This document shows, one piece after another, positions 60,855-64,000 of a stretch of 64,000 nt of DNA; position 1 is the first letter of the stretch, and the number at the start of each line of letters is the position of its first letter. Where the stretch lies: NCBI GenBank assembly GCA_944393685.1, contig CALYAW010000002.1, positions 143,586 through 207,585 of the forward strand, written 5' to 3'. A program made the translations under genes and the position numbers. This DNA comes from an uncultured Alphaproteobacteria bacterium. GTDB taxonomy: Bacteria; Pseudomonadota; Alphaproteobacteria; RF32; CAG-239. The notes under the pieces were generated by a model. It saw only the letters and a program-made list of their open reading frames with translations. It was not told where the DNA came from and did not search any database.

Positions 60855-61554
60855 GAACTATTACCCCCTCCGGTAACTGATTAAAACTCGTTCCCGACAG
60901 GCAAATGTCTCCAACAGAGGATCCTGATGCCATGCGTGAACGTAAGGCTTTTTCATATTCGTGATATTCTTCCGTATAATCCATGCCATTGCGCTTAAGC
61001 CATCTCCAAATTAATCCTTTTCTGACTAAAAACTCATCAAAAACAGGTATATCCGTATTGCTTGTCGCTATGGCTTTTTCTCGTCCTTTAAAAATTTTTC
61101 CGCCTTCCAAAACGGTCGTATTAGAACGATATTGAAAAACTATGGTCACTGTATCTGGAGGAGGAGTTAAAAACTTGATGAACTCTCCCTGAATTTTGAA
61201 TTTGATGTCCAGAGACGGACAATTCATATACTTGTCTTTCATCCATTGTTCCGCGGTTATTGCTCCTACAACTTTTTCTGCCGTATCTTTGATATAAATG
61301 GTATTATTCAAAAGACAGAAAAAATCAGGACATATATCCGTAATTAAATAATCACAACACTCTTTTTTGGTGACCAGAGTGCCTTCTCGCGTTAACTCCG
61401 GCCAATCTCCAAACCGTAGCAGGCTATCTAGCGTATCCCTCATCAGACTTAAAAAAACGGCTTCTTGCTGCGAGTTTCCGGAAAACAAATCTTGCGGAGA
61501 TTGTGTTGCTACCAAACCTGCTACTTCTTGGCATATGGATAAAATATTTTTCAC
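60835..61554 (-). CDS. Phage tail adaptor (P22 gp4-like)
   Basis: 239 residues, mostly helical with a strand-rich middle (IKFKIQGEFIKFLTPPPDTV, IVFQYRSNTTVL). Seen: PDFFCLLNNTIYIKD, VFDEFLVRKGLIWRWLKRNG and YTEEYHEYEKALRSRMASG, the helical C-terminal pattern of gp4-type head-tail adaptors. Position between the small structural gene and propeller agrees. GTG start at 61554 overlaps the upstream stop (GTGA). Confidence 0.72.
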   Translation of the reverse strand: MKNILSICQEVAGLVATQSPQDLFSGNSQQEAVFLSLMRDTLDSLLRFGDWPELTREGTLVTKKECCDYLITDICPDFFCLLNNTIYIKDTAEKVVGAITAEQWMKDKYMNCPSLDIKFKIQGEFIKFLTPPPDTVTIVFQYRSNTTVLEGGKIFKGREKAIATSNTDIPVFDEFLVRKGLIWRWLKRNGMDYTEEYHEYEKALRSRMASGSSVGDICLSGTSFNQLPEGVIVHVATTN

Positions 61555-62117
61555 TTTTTTTCTCCTTTAGCATTTTTACTGTTATGAGAAACTTGCCGCA
61601 AAGCCTTCAGATCTTCTTCCAATGAAGAAATTTTGGCTAAATATTGTTCTTCTTTTTTTCGCCATTGCTCAATACAATGATTATCTTTTGCCTGCTCTAT
61701 AAATTTACGAGCTTGCTCTCTTGCTTTTATTACTCCAAGAGTATTGGCCTTGGTATCATCCAATGCACTTAAGCTTTCAACACTAAATATTCCTCGAACT
61801 TTTAAGGACTCAATTTCCGGCTTGCTTAAAAATGCAAATTGTTCCAATGGAGTGCCTTCGGATGCTTGTTTGCGTTGGTGTTGGTAAAGAGCATACTCTT
61901 GCGGAAAACGGCGAATTTTATCAATAGATGCCGGTTGATCAAATATTTCAGAAACATTGTCTTTCAATCTAATTTCGCAATAACAGACCTCTGCAAAAAC
62001 AGGAAAACCTTGTGCATCTAAGCAATCTGTCTTTACCGTGCGATCATAAAATCTTGCTGATACTCCTTCTTCCGAAGAGCGTAATGATGTAAAATCATTA
62101 AAATTATTATAATCCAT
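61551..62117 (-). CDS. Phage structural protein, unknown role
   Basis: 188 residues. Seen: FDQPASIDKIRRFPQEYALY, EGTPLEQFAFLSKPEIESLK, FSVESLSALDDTKANTLG and a C-terminal coiled coil (EEQYLAKISSLEEDLKALRQ). This pattern is common for a small gene just downstream of podovirus coat genes, with a helical tail that suggests binding to the coat or scaffold. No further function claimed. 4-nt overlap with the adaptor gene. Confidence 0.62.
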   Translation of the reverse strand: MDYNNFNDFTSLRSSEEGVSARFYDRTVKTDCLDAQGFPVFAEVCYCEIRLKDNVSEIFDQPASIDKIRRFPQEYALYQHQRKQASEGTPLEQFAFLSKPEIESLKVRGIFSVESLSALDDTKANTLGVIKAREQARKFIEQAKDNHCIEQWRKKEEQYLAKISSLEEDLKALRQVSHNSKNAKGEKK

Positions 62118-62133
62118 ATTCCTCTCCTCTAAT

Positions 62134-62172
62134 CAAAACAATCCCTCCTCTGTTTTTACAAAGAAGGGATTG
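62134..62172 (-). terminator. Hairpin downstream of the coat gene
   Basis: On the minus strand CAATCCCT and AGGGATTG pair around an 18-nt loop, followed by TTTT. It may partly stop transcription after the coat gene, keeping coat mRNA in excess over later genes. Confidence 0.6.
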
Positions 62173-62197
62173 TTTATCTGATATACCCGATGATCTA

Positions 62198-63181
62198 CTA
62201 TGCCGCGGCTGATGCTGTATAATTAATCAAAACACCTTGTAAAGAAGCATTAGACATGGTCATATTCCCTGCCCAACCAATAATCTTGTATAAAGCATCT
62301 TGGTTGACCGCCATGCGATCTCCGCCGATGACTTTCATATTGCGTTCCTTGTGACTGCGCAAATACAAATAATTGGTATTAAGAAAATACATTTTATTCT
62401 CAGGACAACGTCCATTTTGTCCTCCGTCAAAAACAACGTCAGCTCCTTTGAACTTTAAATTCTGGAAACCGGCATCCGCCAATTTATTGTCAACAAAACG
62501 CTGCTGCGGCATTAAAGATGCCTCATACATGCTATAAAGCTCATTTCCGCATACTATCAAATCTGGCTTGTCAGAGCCACGGCAAAGACTTAGATACATT
62601 TTATCCATTTCAGAGCGAATGCTGTCGGTTGTCAAAGCCGAAGTTAATGTTGTCGATTTATTACGCCAAAATTCATTACCTGTTGTTGCTCTGTTAATGC
62701 CGCCTACGGTTCCGGTTGATGGACTATCGGCAACCAATAAAGCTAACCCGCCAATTGCTTTTCCTGAAGATTCCGTGCCATCTCCATAAACAGCTGCCGC
62801 CATTTTATTGCTCATGGTTTTCATTGCATTATCAACCCGTTTTTCAAACAAATCTATTACTTGTTCGCGGCCTGAATTCTTGAGAATATCTTCACCCGAA
62901 ATCGCAACCGGTACAGCGCAAAGTTTAAGACTAAACTCTGCTGCCGAAAACAACTGCTTGGGGGTATAACTTATGGTGTCATAACCTGAATACCAGGTCA
63001 TATCTCCTTCACCATACTCAAGTTCTTCTAAAATTTTTGATCCGCCTGAAATCGGGCGAATTTTACCTCTATTTTTAAGACGATTCAAAAGTGCAGAATT
63101 TTCACTGACATTGTCTGCAAGTTGTCCTGAGCGGCTCTCCAAAGTGGTGGTCAGGACATCATTGTAATCTGTATTGGGCAT
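62198..63181 (-). CDS. Phage major coat protein
   Basis: 327 residues. Seen: the N-terminal arm and E-loop region (LEELEYGEGDMTWYSGYDTI), AVPVAISGEDILKNSGREQV, a long helix (KRVDNAMKTMSNKMAAAVYG), P-domain pattern with LIVCGNELYSMYEASLMPQQ and FLNTNYLYLRSHKERNMKVI. This is an HK97-fold coat protein of the type annotated in podovirus-like prophages. Own AAGGAAC ribosome site. Follows the scaffold gene by 23 nt. Confidence 0.85.
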   Translation of the reverse strand: MPNTDYNDVLTTTLESRSGQLADNVSENSALLNRLKNRGKIRPISGGSKILEELEYGEGDMTWYSGYDTISYTPKQLFSAAEFSLKLCAVPVAISGEDILKNSGREQVIDLFEKRVDNAMKTMSNKMAAAVYGDGTESSGKAIGGLALLVADSPSTGTVGGINRATTGNEFWRNKSTTLTSALTTDSIRSEMDKMYLSLCRGSDKPDLIVCGNELYSMYEASLMPQQRFVDNKLADAGFQNLKFKGADVVFDGGQNGRCPENKMYFLNTNYLYLRSHKERNMKVIGGDRMAVNQDALYKIIGWAGNMTMSNASLQGVLINYTASAAA

Positions 63182-63204
63182 TTTTTGTTCCTTTATGAAA
63201 TAAG

Positions 63205-63843
63205 TTACTCATACTCAGACATTTTCAATTCTAAAACTTCTCGAGTAGAAAGATCCGATAAATCTCGATGAGAATTTTTTCCGCGGGGTGAAAATGACGC
63301 ATCTTTGGCTTTACGCGCTTCTTCAAGCCGTTCATCCTGAAGGCGTGTATTTTTCATAAGAGCGGTAATTTCTTTTAATTTATTTTCAAGTTGATTTAGG
63401 CGTTCTTCCATTGCTGAAAATACCTGAGACTGTTCTTGTGAATCAGAGATGTTTTCTTTTACCCCATATAGCTGGGATAAATAGTGCAAAGCCTTATTCG
63501 GATCGGAATCCAACGCATCGTCAATTTGAGCCATGGCTTCTATCCATTCTCGCGGCTTTTTAATACCATGACGGCACAGACGTTCGGCTCGACTACCAAA
63601 AAGTTCGTCTATCCAGCGTTTGGCATTAAGTTCATTATTGATTTTGGAAAATCCGCGCTCGACTTCATTCTCTCGCTCGTGCAGGTATTTGCGAAGAGCA
63701 AGCGGAAGAGTCTTAAATATTGCGCTATATTCCTTTTTATATGAGCGCGGTAACTCCTGATATATATCAGTTAAACGCTCTTTTGGTTCCGAACTATCGG
63801 AATTAACCGTTGTCTCGGAAAAATTGTTTTTTTGATCTGGCAT
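63205..63843 (-). CDS. Phage scaffold-like protein
   Basis: 212 residues from ATG 63843 (AAGGAGTGTTTGGA). Seen: acidic/Ser N terminus, a central helical part (ALRKYLHERENEVERGFSKI, LNAKRWIDELFGS) and a coiled coil (MEERLNQLENKLKEITALM) with a basic C terminus. Helical, charged and encoded just before the coat, as scaffolding proteins are. No sequence family was recognised with certainty. A longer frame with 13 extra codons is unlikely. Confidence 0.65.
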   Translation of the reverse strand: MPDQKNNFSETTVNSDSSEPKERLTDIYQELPRSYKKEYSAIFKTLPLALRKYLHERENEVERGFSKINNELNAKRWIDELFGSRAERLCRHGIKKPREWIEAMAQIDDALDSDPNKALHYLSQLYGVKENISDSQEQSQVFSAMEERLNQLENKLKEITALMKNTRLQDERLEEARKAKDASFSPRGKNSHRDLSDLSTREVLELKMSEYE

Positions 63844-64000
63844 TCCAAACACTCCTTTTATAATGAAATAAAAAATCCGCAAAAAGTCTTTTGCGGTTCT
63901 GGGCTGCTTTGCGGTGTGATAAATTTTGCCGCCAGGCGGCCGAGTAGTCTGCGCTTAATGATAAATCATGATCACGCATATAAGTCTCAAGTTGCGAACT
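63803..64000 (-). CDS. Partial phage gene, C terminus (uncertain)
   Basis: The only open minus-strand frame at the right edge encodes ~65 residues (LETYMRDHDLSLSADYSAAW, QNRKRLFADFLFHYKRS, ending at TAA 63803). It would overlap the scaffold start by 41 nt and reads through a terminator-like hairpin (63868-63896), so the true gene could end elsewhere through a frameshift. The next upstream phage gene, for example portal, would be expected here. Low confidence. Confidence 0.35.
   Translation of the reverse strand, partial: SSQLETYMRDHDLSLSADYSAAWRQNLSHRKAAQNRKRLFADFLFHYKRSVWNARSKKQFFRDNG
63868..63896 (-). terminator. Intrinsic terminator upstream of the scaffold gene
   Basis: On the minus strand CCGCAAAA pairs with TTTTGCGG around a 4-nt loop, followed by a T run (positions 63869-63876 as A on the plus strand). 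It lies 25 nt before the scaffold ATG. Confidence 0.6.

Larger units (their letters stand above)
54384..64000 (-). mobile_element. Prophage, P22-like podovirus head/tail/lysis module (incomplete, runs off right edge)
   Basis: Fifteen to seventeen co-directional genes with 4-20 nt overlaps, no host genes between. In transcription order (right to left): scaffold-like, coat, small structural gene, gp4-like adaptor, gp10-like propeller, GNAT, S74-tailed protein, one-TM protein, overlapping spanins, tail-collar, tail-associated, fibre, small tail gene, holin-like, lysozyme. The adaptor-propeller pair suggests a short-tailed phage. Portal and terminase would lie to the right. No integrase, repressor or attachment site is visible, and the left boundary is placed at the lysozyme stop by inference. 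Confidence 0.8.

Noticed and set aside
54384..64000. Gene transfer agent
   Set aside because: Known alphaproteobacterial GTAs are siphovirus-like with portal, protease, tail tape measure and Rcc-type tail genes; here the tail genes are gp4/gp10-like and a collar/fibre set is present.
1..64000. CRISPR array, insertion sequences or a restriction system
   Set aside because: No regular direct repeats with spacers, no transposase-like ORF and no terminal inverted repeats were found.

Overview
The window is AT-rich DNA from a Gram-negative bacterium, most likely an uncultured, host-associated alphaproteobacterium. Three things point there: a circularly permuted two-piece tmRNA, a FlaF-type flagellin regulator, and the gene order tpiA-secG-pyrG-kdsA. 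LPS genes (kdsA, pagP), flagellar genes and lipoproteins show a true outer membrane. Identification to genus is not possible from the sequence alone. Most genes have strong Shine-Dalgarno sites (GAGGA, AGGAG); a minority of small orphan genes have none.

Layout. 1-8.5 kb: parC (partial) and recO, two tiny membrane proteins, then a leftward block tpiA-secG-pyrG-pagP-kdsA, with a divergent PpiD-like periplasmic foldase. 8.5-14.3 kb: an orphan beta-solenoid protein, a glycerol-1-phosphate dehydrogenase/HAD phosphatase pair, a CNNM-type transporter, a small heat-shock protein and an RNHCP zinc-ribbon protein. 14.4-25.4 kb: tRNA-Pro, a candidate structured RNA, ppa, an OmpA-like lipoprotein, a thymidylate cluster (dut, thyA, folA), ssrA with sspB directly downstream, cysE, two secreted orphans, trmJ, a second candidate RNA and an ArsB/NhaD-family transporter. 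25.4-32.1 kb: orphan genes, then flagellar genes (a double-FlaF protein and flgF-flgG-flgA-flgH behind a sigma-54 promoter) and a cysteine-rich tail-collar protein. 32.1-49.2 kb: mfd, recG, a CDF metal exporter with a CsoR-like operator, a lipid/polyprenol-kinase-like protein, marC, radC, map, a degenerate sfsA, alaS, tRNA-Arg, a parvulin and secA. 49.3-54.4 kb: small orphans, an ELM1-like protein, tRNA-Asp and an M23 endopeptidase.

54.4 kb to the end is a prophage, entirely on the minus strand. In transcription order it carries a scaffold-like protein, coat protein, a small structural gene, a gp4-like adaptor, a gp10-like propeller, a GNAT, an S74-tailed protein, a one-helix membrane protein, nested spanins, tail-collar and fibre proteins, a holin-like protein and lysozyme. 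The set resembles the head and tail module of a P22-like short-tailed phage. It runs off the right edge, and no integrase or attachment site is visible.

The most interesting unexplained element is a candidate RNA just downstream of flgH (minus strand, about 27933-28080). It has four exposed CCCC motifs and its own terminator. These motifs are complementary to the GGGG-type ribosome binding sites of flgF, flgG and flgH in the same operon. One hairpin loop and its flank match the flgH site over 8 nt. This suggests a 3'-UTR-derived RNA that controls flagellar translation.
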